Positions 1 to 9,655 are shown, counted from the stretch's first letter. The stretch is DNA of 64,000 nt from JAMXLO01 sp963799415 (GCA_963799415.1 CAWCXI010000045.1:62001-126000); one strand, 5' to 3'. Program-made: numbers and translations. Notes: generated by a model from the sequence alone, not told the origin.

Positions 1-305
1 GCTCCTCGCGGATGCTCGCGGAGGCGGCTGTCGCGTTGGGCGGCCATGTCAGCTTCTCGGGCATCCTGACCTTCCCTAAATCCAATGAATTACGTGAGAT
101 CGCGCGCGACCTTCCAGCGGATCGGCTGCTGGTGGAGACCGATGCGCCCTACCTCGCGCCGGTGCCGTTCCGCGGCAAGCGCAACGAACCGGCATTCGTT
201 ACGCACACAGCGCGCGCGCTGGCGGAGGTTCGCGGGTTGGAACCTCAGGCCGTTGCTGACCTTACAACCAAGAACTTCCGTCGCCTGTTTCGCAAGGCGG
301 CATGA
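1..305 (+). CDS. tatD: TatD family metal-dependent hydrolase, C-terminal part
   Basis: The gene enters from the left edge and only about 100 C-terminal residues are visible. They show the TatD TIM-barrel end: GGHVSFSGILTFPKS, then LLVETDAPYLAP, where the Asp of ETDAPYL is a metal ligand, and a closing TTKNFRRLF helix. TatD proteins are divalent-metal 3'-exonucleases/deoxyribonucleases. The stop overlaps the start of the next gene by 4 bases (ATGA), so the two are probably co-translated. The N-terminal HxH metal site lies outside the window. Family assignment is secure; which TatD paralogue it is cannot be told. Confidence 0.93.
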   Translation, partial: SSRMLAEAAVALGGHVSFSGILTFPKSNELREIARDLPADRLLVETDAPYLAPVPFRGKRNEPAFVTHTARALAEVRGLEPQAVADLTTKNFRRLFRKAA

Positions 306-1102
306 GCGCGGTGCGGGTGACCCTTCTCGGTACGGGCGGCTCGGCCGGCGTGCCAATGATCGGCGGCGAGGACGGAACTGGCGACTGGGGCGCCTGCGAT
401 CCGTTTGAGCCACGCAACCGACGCACCCGCGCCAGCATCGTCATTGAGGGCGCCACCGGAATGCGCCTGTTGGTGGATACCGCTCCAGATATGCGCGAAC
501 AGCTGCTGGCGTGTCGCGTGCCGCAGGTGGACGCGGTCCTCTACACACATGCGCATGCCGACCACATCACCGGCCTCGACGACGTGCGGATCCTCAACCG
601 CATTGCCGGCCGACCGCTGGACGCCTTCGCCACTAGGCGGACCCTGGAGGAACTGACGCGACGGTTCGGCTACGCATTTCGTCCGTGGGAGCCGCCGGGG
701 TTCTTCCGGCCGGCGCTGGTTGCTTGCGAGGTCCAAGCCGGCGAGACGATCGTGGCGGCGGACATGCCCGTGCTGCTGTTCGAGCAGGATCACGGCTTCG
801 GCCCAACACTCGGCCTCCGTATCGGTGGGTTCGGTTATTCGACCGATGTAGTGAGGCTGGACGATGCCGCGTTGGCGGTACTGACTGGCATCGATACCTG
901 GGTTGTCGGCTGCTTTCTGCGCCGCGGGCCGCACAAGACACACGCTGATTTGCCGCAGGTGATCGACTGGGCGCGGCGCATCGGTGCGCGGCGGACGGTG
1001 CTGACGCACATGGGCACCGACATGGACTGGACCTGGCTTCGCGCGAACCTGCCGGCCGGCGTTGAGCCAGGCCATGACGGTATGCGGCTAGATTTAACAT
1101 AA
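302..1102 (+). CDS. MBL-fold metallohydrolase, PhnP-like
   Basis: A 266-residue metallo-beta-lactamase-fold hydrolase. The N-terminus has the glycine-rich strand-turn LLGTGGSAGVP typical of PhnP/RNase Z relatives. The metal motif THAHADHITGLDD is near residue 82, a further GYSTD near 180 and THMG near 238 supply later ligands. PhnP is a phosphodiesterase acting on cyclic ribose phosphates, but here the gene sits after tatD and not in a phn operon, so the substrate is unknown. A tatD-PhnP-like pair is common in alphaproteobacteria. The ATG start is fixed by the ATGA overlap with tatD. Confidence 0.9.
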   Translation: MSAVRVTLLGTGGSAGVPMIGGEDGTGDWGACDPFEPRNRRTRASIVIEGATGMRLLVDTAPDMREQLLACRVPQVDAVLYTHAHADHITGLDDVRILNRIAGRPLDAFATRRTLEELTRRFGYAFRPWEPPGFFRPALVACEVQAGETIVAADMPVLLFEQDHGFGPTLGLRIGGFGYSTDVVRLDDAALAVLTGIDTWVVGCFLRRGPHKTHADLPQVIDWARRIGARRTVLTHMGTDMDWTWLRANLPAGVEPGHDGMRLDLT

Positions 1103-1325
1103 TATATCTTATGCGGCTTTGTTGTGTACTTCGCCGATAGCTATCGGGCTCCGAAATTGCTGCCGTTCCGGAGGCCACTGCGAGTGGCTGGCACTGACGG
1201 GACAGGCTCGGTAACGTTTGCGTGCGCATGCCAGCCGGTCCCCCGGTGAAATATGGCGATCTTGGCAAGCGCCGGTATCATTCCATGGCAGCCTGGCTGC
1301 TGAACAATTCATCAGGGAGTAAGTG

Positions 1326-1766
1326 ATGTCCTCTACCGACTCGGTTGGTGGGGTTCAGGAGACGCGTGCGCAAGCCTATGCCCGCGCCCTGGAGGTGTGG
1401 GGCCAGTGGCTCCGGCAGTGGCGACGCACCGGAGCGCCCCGTGCGCTTCATGCCACCCTCGCCTGCAAGCAGATCGCGTCGGAAAGGTTTGCCTCCTGGA
1501 GGGCGGAGTTGCGAGCCGACCGGTCGGCTCGTCAGTCCATGCGTGCCGCGCGGACCGAACTGGCCCTGGACCAGATGCTCGTTCAAATCAGACGCGACGA
1601 GGAGGCGGTCGAGTTGGCGCGCGGCCTCGCGGTGGACAACCTAGCCGGGATGCTCGTGGACGAACTCGAGGCGCCGTCCCGCAGCCGCAGACCGAAGCCG
1701 GCATCCCTTCGTCGCGACGACAGGGCCGAAACGCTGATCCTTCCGGTTCCGGAGGAGCGCCGTTGA
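1326..1766 (+). CDS. Hypothetical protein upstream of mazG
   Basis: A 146-residue protein I do not recognise. It is rich in Arg and Ala, probably helical, has no signal peptide or membrane segment, and ends in an Arg/Pro-rich tail. I chose the ATG at 1326 over the GTG at 1323 because GGGAG lies at 1315-1319. Its TGA overlaps the TTG start of mazG, and the mazG Shine-Dalgarno sequence lies inside this gene, so the two are translationally coupled. The 220 bases upstream (1103-1325) hold no recognisable gene and probably carry the promoter. Confidence 0.6.
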   Translation: MSSTDSVGGVQETRAQAYARALEVWGQWLRQWRRTGAPRALHATLACKQIASERFASWRAELRADRSARQSMRAARTELALDQMLVQIRRDEEAVELARGLAVDNLAGMLVDELEAPSRSRRPKPASLRRDDRAETLILPVPEERR

Positions 1767-2560
1767 GCGCCGAAGCCGAACTCCGCCGTCTGCTCCACGT
1801 CATGGCCGCCCTGCGTGACCCCGATCGGGGCTGTCCGTGGGACAAGAAACAGAACTTCGCGACGATAGCGCCATACACGATCGAGGAAGCCTACGAAGTC
1901 GCCGATGCGATCGCCCGGGCCGATTTCGGCGATTTGCAGGCGGAACTTGGCGATCTGCTGTTCCAGGTCGTCTACCACGCGCGCATGGCCGAGGAAGCCG
2001 AGCGGTTCGACTTCGCCCAGGTCACTCGGGCGATCGCCGACAAGATGATCCGTCGCCATCCCCACGTGTTTGGCGACGCGGTGACGCGCAATGCCGCGGA
2101 ACAGACCGAAGCCTGGGAGGCCCACAAGACGGTCGAGCGGGCTGCCAGGGCCGAGACCGGAGCGCTCGCAGGTGTGCCGGCTGGCCTCCCTGCCCTGTCG
2201 CGCGCCGCCAAGCTGACCGCTCGCGCTGCCCGGGTTGGCTTCGACTGGCCGGATGCCGTTGCTGTGCTGACCAAGCTGGATGAGGAGGTCGCCGAGCTTC
2301 GCGCGGAACTATCCGATGCGAGACCGGAGCGGCTGGCGGACGAAATGGGCGATCTGCTTTTCGTGCTCGCCAACCTGGCGCGCAAGCTTGATCTGGATCC
2401 CGAAGTTTGCCTGCGGCAGGCAAACCTCAAGTTCTACAAGAGGTTCAGCGCCATCGAGCAAGCGGCTGCTGCCAAAGGAAAGACGTTAGCTGAGACGTCG
2501 CTGGAAGAAATGGAAAGCGACTGGCAAAAGGTAAAGCACAACAAGGATATGGGAACCTGA
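1763..2560 (+). CDS. mazG: Nucleoside triphosphate pyrophosphohydrolase MazG
   Basis: MazG hydrolyses (d)NTPs to NMP and pyrophosphate. The 265-residue product has two MazG repeats. The first begins LRDPDRGCPWD with the helical EExxE...ExxD metal site (TIEEAYEVADAI ... ELGDLLFQVVYHA). The second, near residue 190, repeats it (KLDEEVAELRAEL ... EMGDLLFVLANLA). This matches the length of E. coli MazG. The start is TTG at 1763, 5 bases after GGAGGAG at 1751-1757, giving a TTGA overlap with the preceding stop. The same frame stays open far upstream, but that part resembles nothing and overlaps the previous gene. Confidence 0.94.
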   Translation: MSAEAELRRLLHVMAALRDPDRGCPWDKKQNFATIAPYTIEEAYEVADAIARADFGDLQAELGDLLFQVVYHARMAEEAERFDFAQVTRAIADKMIRRHPHVFGDAVTRNAAEQTEAWEAHKTVERAARAETGALAGVPAGLPALSRAAKLTARAARVGFDWPDAVAVLTKLDEEVAELRAELSDARPERLADEMGDLLFVLANLARKLDLDPEVCLRQANLKFYKRFSAIEQAAAAKGKTLAETSLEEMESDWQKVKHNKDMGT

Positions 2561-2574
2561 ACTTTCCTTTTGGA

Positions 2575-3438
2575 TCAGCAGAGCCTGATCCGCATCGACA
2601 GCGTCCGGCGCTCGCCTGACGGGATCAACATCAGGCCGGGCTTGTCGAGGAACTCGCCGTCAAAATCGGCCGGACTGGCGGTGCCATGCCACGGCTCGAT
2701 GCAGAGAAAATCCCCCTCCGCGCGTGACCACAGGCCGAGCTGGCGGAAGCCCTCCCAGGCGACCTCGATCGCTGGCGAGCCGGGTGCGGTGTAGCGCACC
2801 GACCGACTGGCGGGATCCGGCAAAATCACGGCGTCGGCAGCGAACAGCGCCGGCTCGAGTGCGAGAGTTCGGCCAGCGATCGGGGTCGGTTCCGTTTGGG
2901 CTCGCAGCAATCCATCCGCCAACCGCCGCACCGGTGCTGTCTCGGGCTCGGCGAATTCGAGCAGATGCGCCGTCTTGTCGACGCCATCGACCAACGGCCA
3001 GGCAAATCCAGGATGCGCCCCAAGTGACGCAGGCAGTACGCCACGTCCGGGATTGGTCAAGGTGAGGCGCTGCTCGATCGCGTCATCGTCCAGCGCGTAG
3101 GCGATCTCCAGCCTGAACGCGAAGGGATAAGCCGCGCGCGTCTCAGCATCCTCGTGCAGCACCAGGCGACATGCGGTAGCGCTGCGATTGAGCCAGGCGA
3201 AGCGCTTGTCGCGGGCAAAGCCGTGCTGCGTGAGCCGATGTGCCCGGCCCTCGTGGCGCAGCGTGTCACCCTTCAGTCGACCGACTATGGGAAACAGCAC
3301 CGGGGCATGACGCGGCCAGATCGAGCCTGCCTGCCACAGCACTTCGGCGCCGCCCGCATCACGCAGCGAGCAAAGCTCCGCGCCATCCGCCTTGACCTCG
3401 GCAGACAGAGTTCCGTTCGACATAAGGTGCCGATCCAT
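2575..3438 (-). CDS. Aldose 1-epimerase family protein
   Basis: A 287-residue beta-sandwich sugar mutarotase of the aldose 1-epimerase/LacX-like group. Visible signatures are GAELCSLRD at the N-terminus, FPIVGRLKG, LTQHGFARDKRF near residue 90 (catalytic His region), SLGAHPGFAWPL near 145, and CIEPWHG near 250. The family interconverts alpha and beta hexose anomers; LacX-type members are less well characterised. It is convergent with mazG (14-base gap). The start could also be ATG 3423. No operon partner is visible. Confidence 0.88.
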   Translation of the reverse strand: MDRHLMSNGTLSAEVKADGAELCSLRDAGGAEVLWQAGSIWPRHAPVLFPIVGRLKGDTLRHEGRAHRLTQHGFARDKRFAWLNRSATACRLVLHEDAETRAAYPFAFRLEIAYALDDDAIEQRLTLTNPGRGVLPASLGAHPGFAWPLVDGVDKTAHLLEFAEPETAPVRRLADGLLRAQTEPTPIAGRTLALEPALFAADAVILPDPASRSVRYTAPGSPAIEVAWEGFRQLGLWSRAEGDFLCIEPWHGTASPADFDGEFLDKPGLMLIPSGERRTLSMRIRLC

Positions 3439-3589
3439 CACGCGACAACCATAGCCCCGGCGTCGTCCGGTGGCAACTCACACGGGTGATCAGTTCAGCG
3501 AATTGATTGTAGATACTGCGTCATCTACGATCGCAGTGACAGCAAGCCAGTAGATATAGGAGCAACACAGCAATGCCAAGGGGCAGACG

Positions 3590-3985
3590 TTACGCGTTCA
3601 GCTCGGCCTTCACTGCCGCCGCCAGGTCACGCATTCGGAACGGCTTTCTCAGGAACCGCCGCTGGACCTGCTGAGATACGAAATAACCCGAGATGAGGAT
3701 GATCTTCAGATCGCTCTGGCGCCGCGTCGCGAGGTCGGCAAGTTCAATTCCTGACATGTCGGGCATGCGAATATCGGTAATGATCATGCGCAGGTCCGGA
3801 TTGTGTTCCAACAGGTTGAGTGCCTCAGCGCCGCCGGGCGCCTGGATCACCTGATAACCAATATCCCGCAGAAACTCGGCCACAATGATTCGGACTTCGG
3901 GGTCGTCGTCCACGATCATCAACTTCGGGCGGCGCGTGCGCCCGTCGGTGGCAGAGGCAGCATCACTATGCGTCACGCTGGACAA
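3590..3985 (-). CDS. Stand-alone receiver-domain response regulator
   Basis: A 131-residue protein that is only a CheY-like receiver domain. The acidic pocket VDDDPE is near residue 25, the phospho-acceptor is Asp71 in MIITDIRMPD, the Ser/Thr switch is in LISGYF, and the conserved Lys is in RKPF. There is no output domain, so it probably works as a phosphorelay intermediate or through protein contact. The start is TTG at 3985, supported by GGGGAG 6 bases upstream; an internal GTG is the alternative. No kinase is adjacent. The 253 bases to the next gene on the plus strand (3986-4238) contain no gene and must hold divergent promoters. Confidence 0.85.
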   Translation of the reverse strand: MSSVTHSDAASATDGRTRRPKLMIVDDDPEVRIIVAEFLRDIGYQVIQAPGGAEALNLLEHNPDLRMIITDIRMPDMSGIELADLATRRQSDLKIILISGYFVSQQVQRRFLRKPFRMRDLAAAVKAELNA

Positions 3986-4238
3986 CGGTCGCTCCCCGAA
4001 CCAGTAAGGGATTCGTTCTCCCTTCAGGCCACCATCCGCGCCATGCTCAACGAGCGGCGGCCAGCGTCACTAGCACTACAAATTGCTTTCGGCCCACGCC
4101 GATCATGGTTCAATACCGTGACGTTTAATCACAACCGCGCGACCACTCAGAACGTCCGCAGTATTATCGTGATCTCGACGTTACATACAGTTTGTGCAAT
4201 GAGTTTTTGACGCACTGTATCCTCGAGGATGACGCCCA

Positions 4239-5423
4239 ATGGTTAATCTACTGCGCCAGGGTCCCCTCGCCCGCTTCAAGGTAATCGACCTGTCCCGCGT
4301 GCGCGCCGGCCCTACCGCGGTGCGGCAGCTTGCGGACTGGGGCGCCGAGGTCATCAAGGTCGAGTCACCCGAAGGCGACGCGGGGATGGGTGGCGAGCGG
4401 CATGGCCCTGACTTCCAGAACCTTCACCGCAACAAACGCAGCATGACGCTCAATCTGAAATCCGCAGAAGGCGTGGCGATTCTGAAGCGCCTCGTGCGCG
4501 ATGCCGACGTACTGGTGGAGAACTATCGCCCGGACGTCAAATTCCGCCTGCGCATCGACTATGCAAGCCTGCGGTCAATCAATCCTCGGCTGGTCTATGC
4601 GAGCATATCCGGCTTCGGCCAGGACGGGCCGTATCGCGAACGTCCCGGCTTCGACCAGATCGCGCAGGGCATGGGCGGTCTGATGTCAATCACCGGACTT
4701 CCGGGCCAGGGGCCCGTGCGCGTCGGTATTCCGGTTGCCGATCTCACCGCCGGCATCTTCTGTGCAATGGGCATTCTGGTAGCGCTGCTGGAGCGCGAGC
4801 AGTCCGGCGAGGGCCAATGGGTGCAGAGCAATCTGCTCGCTGCACAGATCGCCATGCTGGACTTCCAGGCCGCGCGTTGGACGATCGGCCACGAGGTGCC
4901 GGGACAGGCCGGCAACGATCATCCGACCAGCATCCCGACCGGCGTGTTCCAGACCGCCGACGGCTACATGAACATCGGTGCTGCCGGCGAGGCGATCTAC
5001 CAGCGGTTCTGCAAAGTGCTCGACGCGCCGGAACTGGCAACTGATCCTGATTTCGCCACCAACTCCGATCGCTCGAAGAACCGCGCACGACTGAATGAGG
5101 CGATCGGCGCGATCACCCGCAAGCGGACAACGGCCGCATGGATCGATCTGTTGAATGAGGCCGGCGTGCCGTGCGGACCGATCTATAAGATGAACGAAGT
5201 GTTCGCCGATCCGCAGGTGCAGCACCTCGACATCACGCGCCATGTGCAGCACGAGGTGCTTGGCGATGTCGAGGTGGTCGGCCAGGCGGTCGAGTTGTCG
5301 CGCACGCCATGGAGCGTGCGGAGCGCTTCACCCGAACCAGGCGAACACACCGACGACGTGTTGCGTGAACTGGGCTACGGCGACGCGGAGATCGCGAAAC
5401 TGCGCGAGCAGAAGGTGGTTTGA
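4239..5423 (+). CDS. CaiB/BaiF family (class III) CoA-transferase
   Basis: A 394-residue class III CoA-transferase, which moves CoA between carboxylic acids through an aspartyl-CoA thioester. Signatures: VIDLSRVRAGP and WGAEVIKVE near the N-terminus, the NKRSMTLNL strand, ISGFGQDGPY near 125, and the catalytic Asp168 in GIPVADLTAGIF. Length is normal for the family. It faces away from the receiver gene and converges with the TMEM175-like gene only 3 bases downstream. The acid it acts on cannot be deduced, but three CoA-transferase domains within 5 kb point to catabolism of organic acids. Confidence 0.92.
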   Translation: MVNLLRQGPLARFKVIDLSRVRAGPTAVRQLADWGAEVIKVESPEGDAGMGGERHGPDFQNLHRNKRSMTLNLKSAEGVAILKRLVRDADVLVENYRPDVKFRLRIDYASLRSINPRLVYASISGFGQDGPYRERPGFDQIAQGMGGLMSITGLPGQGPVRVGIPVADLTAGIFCAMGILVALLEREQSGEGQWVQSNLLAAQIAMLDFQAARWTIGHEVPGQAGNDHPTSIPTGVFQTADGYMNIGAAGEAIYQRFCKVLDAPELATDPDFATNSDRSKNRARLNEAIGAITRKRTTAAWIDLLNEAGVPCGPIYKMNEVFADPQVQHLDITRHVQHEVLGDVEVVGQAVELSRTPWSVRSASPEPGEHTDDVLRELGYGDAEIAKLREQKVV

Positions 5424-5426
5424 ATC

Positions 5427-6050
5427 TCAGGGCTCGCCGCGCAGCGATAGCCGTCGACCGACAATGTGGCCGGCGGCAAACAGCACTGGCCAGCACGCAA
5501 TGGCGAACACCGGACGGAACTGCGCCACAGCGATCGACGCCAGGAACCCAAGCGCCTGGGTCGCGGAGAAGGTCAGATAATAGCGCCCTGTGCGCCGTCC
5601 CTCGTCGACCAGCTGGATGTGCGGACACAGGAGGGCATAGCCCCACATCACCGCAAGCATCATCGCGGCAAACGCGATGTTGCCCGCGTAGACTGTGACG
5701 TTCAGCGGCGACAGCGGGAAATTGCCAAGTATGTCGGCGCTGAACGGCACCAGGACGATGCCGAACAAGAAGCAGAGGTTGAAGAATAGCAACCAGTCGT
5801 CGCCACGGATAATGATGGAGTGCATCTTGTAGTGCAGGAGCCAGAAGCGCGCCGCCAGTCCATAGCTGAAGGCCAGAATGACAAGCTGCGGCAGCAGTGC
5901 CCGCAACTTGAGTGCCAAGCCACCATCGGGGCTTTGGGACGACGTCGCCGGAAGCTGGATGGTGAACGCAAGGAAGGTCATGGCGACGGCGAAGATCCCG
6001 TCGGCCAGGTTGGTGAGACGAGCGAAGTCGAGGGCTGGTCGGCGCATCAC
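5427..6050 (-). CDS. TMEM175/DUF1211 family membrane protein
   Basis: A 207-residue integral membrane protein with about five to six hydrophobic helices. The first helix carries RLTNLADGIFAVAMTFLAF, the DUF1211/TMEM175 signature, in which RxxxxxDGIFAVAMT lines the pore. In bacterial TMEM175 potassium channels a single repeat assembles as a tetramer. The usual FSDG sequence here reads LADG, so the motif is slightly divergent. It lies 13 bases after the asparaginase-like gene and is probably the last gene of that minus-strand operon. Potassium conduction is inferred from the family only. Confidence 0.85.
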   Translation of the reverse strand: MMRRPALDFARLTNLADGIFAVAMTFLAFTIQLPATSSQSPDGGLALKLRALLPQLVILAFSYGLAARFWLLHYKMHSIIIRGDDWLLFFNLCFLFGIVLVPFSADILGNFPLSPLNVTVYAGNIAFAAMMLAVMWGYALLCPHIQLVDEGRRTGRYYLTFSATQALGFLASIAVAQFRPVFAIACWPVLFAAGHIVGRRLSLRGEP

Positions 6051-6063
6051 CGCCCGGCGGCGA

Positions 6064-7032
6064 TCAGCGCGCGCTGGTGTAGCGCGATGTCGCGGTCGGC
6101 CGCGTGGTGCCCTGGGTGATCACGATCGGCTCCGCCGGCAAAAGGCTCGGTTCCTGCCCTTGCCAAAACCAGTATTTGTTGTCGCTTGTGCCGTTCACCG
6201 CGACCACCTTGTGATTGCCCTTCGTGTCGATCGCATGGATCGTCACCCGACTGATCAGACCACCCTGCAATGCACGCATATCCTCGACCGCCTCGCGCAC
6301 CGCATCGGCGACGCCGGCGCCCTGCTTCATGTAGAGCACGATCGAGCGTGCGGTGCAGCAGCGGATGGTCATCTCGCCGACGCCGGTACAGGCAGCAGCG
6401 CCGTAGCGTGTGTCGGCATACGAGCCGGCACCGATGATCGGGCTGTCGCCGAGACGGCCGGGATATTTCCAGCCCCAGCCTGACGTGCTGGTACCCGAGC
6501 AGATATTGCCGGCCGCATCGTGTGCAAGAAACACGGTCGTATCGCGTCCAACCTCCGGATCGATCGCATGACGACAGAGTGTGGCGAGCGGCGTGTCGGG
6601 CCAGGCGCGCCGCTGTTCCGGCGGCACTTCGTTATCGAACCAGGCCTGCCACGCGCGCCGGGAATCCTCGATCAGATTATCGGCCGGCTCCGCACCGATC
6701 TCCCGTGCGAAGCGGGCAGCGCCGGCGCCCACCAGGAATTCGTGCGGCAGATGGCGCATGATCGCACGTGCAACACTGACCGGATGCAGGAAGCCCTGCA
6801 GCGCACCGACCGCGCCGGAGCGCAGCGTGGTGCCGTCCATCATGCAGGCGTCGAGCTCCATTTCGCCGAGCAGGTTAGGCCAACCGCCGCGTCCTACCGT
6901 GCGCACCGACGGATCCGCTTCGACAATACGGATGCCCGCCTCGATTGCATCGAGTGCGTGCGAGCATTCCGTCAGCAGCCGCGCCGTTGTCGGCACGCCG
7001 AGTGTGCCCTCGTTGTTGGTGAGCAGGATCAT
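6064..7032 (-). CDS. N4-glycosylasparaginase/isoaspartyl peptidase family Ntn-hydrolase
   Basis: A 322-residue asparaginase-2 family Ntn-hydrolase. It is made as a precursor and cleaved in front of a nucleophilic Thr. That residue is predicted at Thr165 in GRDTTVFLA, equivalent to HDTIGM of glycosylasparaginase. The oxyanion/substrate loop CSGTSTSGWGWKYPGRLGD and the GAGSYAD strand follow, and GVGEMTIR near 218 is also conserved. The start overlaps the stop of the upstream CoA-transferase gene by 4 bases (ATGA), so the enzymes are co-expressed. The natural substrate may be a modified asparagine or an N-acyl amide, not a glycopeptide; this is inference. Confidence 0.88.
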   Translation of the reverse strand: MILLTNNEGTLGVPTTARLLTECSHALDAIEAGIRIVEADPSVRTVGRGGWPNLLGEMELDACMMDGTTLRSGAVGALQGFLHPVSVARAIMRHLPHEFLVGAGAARFAREIGAEPADNLIEDSRRAWQAWFDNEVPPEQRRAWPDTPLATLCRHAIDPEVGRDTTVFLAHDAAGNICSGTSTSGWGWKYPGRLGDSPIIGAGSYADTRYGAAACTGVGEMTIRCCTARSIVLYMKQGAGVADAVREAVEDMRALQGGLISRVTIHAIDTKGNHKVVAVNGTSDNKYWFWQGQEPSLLPAEPIVITQGTTRPTATSRYTSAR

Positions 7033-9641
7033 ATGACGCCTTCTTCGGCGAGCCGGTCGACGTCACTGCGCGACATGCCCAGAAGCTCGGTCAGCAGCCA
7101 CTCGTTGTCCTCGCCATAGCCAGGCGCGCCGCGGTTGGTCGGGCCACCGATATAGGCCGGCGTGCGGCTCAACTTCATCGGCAGCTCATACACCGGCCAG
7201 GTTCCGATCTTGGTGCCGGTGACCTCTGTCAGCCATTTCAGATGGCGTAACTGCGGGTCGACATCGCAGCGGTCCTCGGCATTCTGACACACACCCGCCG
7301 GCACGCCCGCACGCTGCAGCTTCATCATGCAGTCATAGCGGTCCTGCGTGCGCGTCCATGACTCCACGAGAGCATCGAGCGAGTCCTGGTGCAGCAGCCG
7401 GTGTTCCAGAGAGTTGAATTGGCGATCGTCCAGCCACGCCCCCTGCCCTGCCGCCTGCGCCAATGCGCGCCACTCGGTGTCGGTGAAGCAGGCGATGGCG
7501 ATCCAGCGATCCTTCCCCGCACAACGATACGCACCATGCGGCGCCGCCGGCTTGTAGGGTGAACGATTGCCGTAGCGCCGCCACACGCGCTCGTTGGCCG
7601 ACCAGTCGAGAATTGTAGCCCCGGTCAGAAACAATCCGGATTCGCATTGCGACGCGTCGATCCACTGACCCTCGCCGGTACGCTCGCGATGATACAGCGC
7701 GCCGAGCAGCGCGAGCGCGTAACCGTAGGCGCCCATCCAGTCGAGAAACGAGTAGCCCCAACCCGCCGGCATCGCCGGCTCCGGCAATCCCGACATGTCG
7801 CCCTGCCCGCCAAATGCTGCGGCAACCGGACCCACGGTGCGCATCCGCCCATACGTGCCGTGCACGCCCATACCGGATTGCTGGATGTAGATCACATCCG
7901 GCCGGATGCTCTTCATCACGTCATAGCCGAGACCAAGGCGCTGCAGCACGCCAGGAGAGAAACCTTCGGCCACGACATCGCAGATTCGCACCAGATCCTT
8001 GGCGATCTGCAGTCCCTTCGGGTGGCGGATGTTCAGCGAGATGCCGCGCTTGCCTGCGTTTTTGTTGTTGAACTGCCCGCCCATGTCCGGGTCCTTCACA
8101 CCCGGTAGCGGTCCAGTTGCGGCATCACGTGCCGCACGCCCGCCGATTGGTGCCATCGCTGCAAGGCGTGTGTCCGGATTGTCCTTCCATTCAACCTTGT
8201 AGCTTTCCGCGCCCATCGCGGCGAGGAAACGCGTGCCGCCGGCGGATGCCAGAAACCACGCAAAGTCGAGGATCTTCACGCCCTGCAACGGGAACGGCTT
8301 GTCATGCAGCGCTGAAAGTCGTGGGTTCGCCACGCCGCGTGGCTCCGCCGGCACACTGGGACGCCGCATTGCTTCGCCGAGCACCGCGGCCGTGTCCTCG
8401 CCGAGCAGCGGTGCACGCCGTCCCACCTGCCAGCTCGTCTTGGTGCTGAGCCATTTGCTGGAGGGATAGCGGAAGCTGCGGCCATGCTCCGGATGAAACA
8501 CGTCGGCGAAGCTCTTGCGCTTCAGCCAGTGCTCGTCCAGCGCGTTCTCATGCGGCTTGCGCAGCGGCGCCCATAGCAGGCCGGAATCCTGTGCCTCTCG
8601 CCACGGCATGTCGGCATACGTCCAGGCGCGGATGAAGCGCTGCACCACGTCCAGCATATGCGCGCGCGTCTCGTCGCCCGCCTGCGAACCGGGCACCTGT
8701 CGCGCCCGCAGATCGGCATCCGGTGGCGGCGGCTGCAGATCCGCTTCCATGCCGTATTTCGCCAGCAGCGGCACCAAATTCTTCAGATCGCGCGCGCCCA
8801 TGCCGTGCGAGATGAACCAGCGCCCATCCTTCGTGTGGCTGATACTCGGCGAGTGGTTCGGCGTTTCCGCGGCGTGCCGGTTGGTCATCCGCCAGATCGG
8901 CACGCGCCGCATTACCCAGTGCATGATGTCGAGTTCGGGGTTCTTCGACACCGCCTCGTGCACCGCCACCGATACGTCCTGTCCCTGCCCGCTGCGATGG
9001 CGATGGATCAGTGCCGCGATGATGCCAGTCGCAAGCTGCTCGCCCGCGATGTGATAGGCGTGCCAGATCTGTGGCGCGATCGGCGGCGTGTCGTATTCCA
9101 AATTAGGATCGGGATCGTTGCCACAGTTCATCATGATCCCGCCCAGAGCAAGGTGGATCAGATCGGAACTCTTGAAATCCTGCCACGGGCCGTCATCGCC
9201 GAACGGCGTCATGCGCGCGGTCACCAGCGACGGGACGCGCGCGTTCAGTGCGGCGCGGTCAAGCTCCAGCGCGGCGTTCAACGCACCGCAGCTTGCGTCG
9301 AGCAGCACGTCGGCGCCTTCCAGCAGACGCAGCATATGTTCGCGCGCTAACGTCTCGCGCAGGTCCAGCAGCACCGACTTCTTGTTGCGATTGTAGTTCC
9401 AGAAGAACAGCGAGCGTTCCAGCCCCGGCTCATTTTCCAGGAACGGCCCGATCCGTCGCGTCGCGTTGCCTTCCGGCGGCTCGACCTTCACCACCTCGGC
9501 ACCGAGCCCCGCCAGCAGCAGCCCGGTGTATTCGGCACGCTCGTCAGCCACCTCGACTACACGCAATCCCGCCAGCATTCCTGGGCCGGCGTTGCCCATC
9601 ATCTCGCCTGGGCCCCGCGCGATCTCGCTGGTGTCCGACAT
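7029..9641 (-). CDS. Tandem (double) CaiB/BaiF CoA-transferase
   Basis: An 870-residue protein holding two complete class III CoA-transferase folds. Domain 1 (about 25-420) starts GLRVVEVADERAEYTG and has GLGAEVVKVEPPEG. Domain 2 (about 440-870) starts GVKILDFAWFLAS, has AMGAESYKVEW, QQSGMGVHGTYG and a putative catalytic Asp in GYSFLDWMGAYG. Domain 1 reads APQIWHAYHIAG where the Asp would be expected, so it may be catalytically dead. The start ATG 9641 follows GGGAGGA; the frame is open 87 bases further upstream. It sits between an alpha/beta hydrolase and the Ntn-hydrolase in one operon. Substrate unknown. Confidence 0.9.
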   Translation of the reverse strand: MSDTSEIARGPGEMMGNAGPGMLAGLRVVEVADERAEYTGLLLAGLGAEVVKVEPPEGNATRRIGPFLENEPGLERSLFFWNYNRNKKSVLLDLRETLAREHMLRLLEGADVLLDASCGALNAALELDRAALNARVPSLVTARMTPFGDDGPWQDFKSSDLIHLALGGIMMNCGNDPDPNLEYDTPPIAPQIWHAYHIAGEQLATGIIAALIHRHRSGQGQDVSVAVHEAVSKNPELDIMHWVMRRVPIWRMTNRHAAETPNHSPSISHTKDGRWFISHGMGARDLKNLVPLLAKYGMEADLQPPPPDADLRARQVPGSQAGDETRAHMLDVVQRFIRAWTYADMPWREAQDSGLLWAPLRKPHENALDEHWLKRKSFADVFHPEHGRSFRYPSSKWLSTKTSWQVGRRAPLLGEDTAAVLGEAMRRPSVPAEPRGVANPRLSALHDKPFPLQGVKILDFAWFLASAGGTRFLAAMGAESYKVEWKDNPDTRLAAMAPIGGRAARDAATGPLPGVKDPDMGGQFNNKNAGKRGISLNIRHPKGLQIAKDLVRICDVVAEGFSPGVLQRLGLGYDVMKSIRPDVIYIQQSGMGVHGTYGRMRTVGPVAAAFGGQGDMSGLPEPAMPAGWGYSFLDWMGAYGYALALLGALYHRERTGEGQWIDASQCESGLFLTGATILDWSANERVWRRYGNRSPYKPAAPHGAYRCAGKDRWIAIACFTDTEWRALAQAAGQGAWLDDRQFNSLEHRLLHQDSLDALVESWTRTQDRYDCMMKLQRAGVPAGVCQNAEDRCDVDPQLRHLKWLTEVTGTKIGTWPVYELPMKLSRTPAYIGGPTNRGAPGYGEDNEWLLTELLGMSRSDVDRLAEEGVI

Positions 9642-9655
9642 TGGTGCGTCCTCCC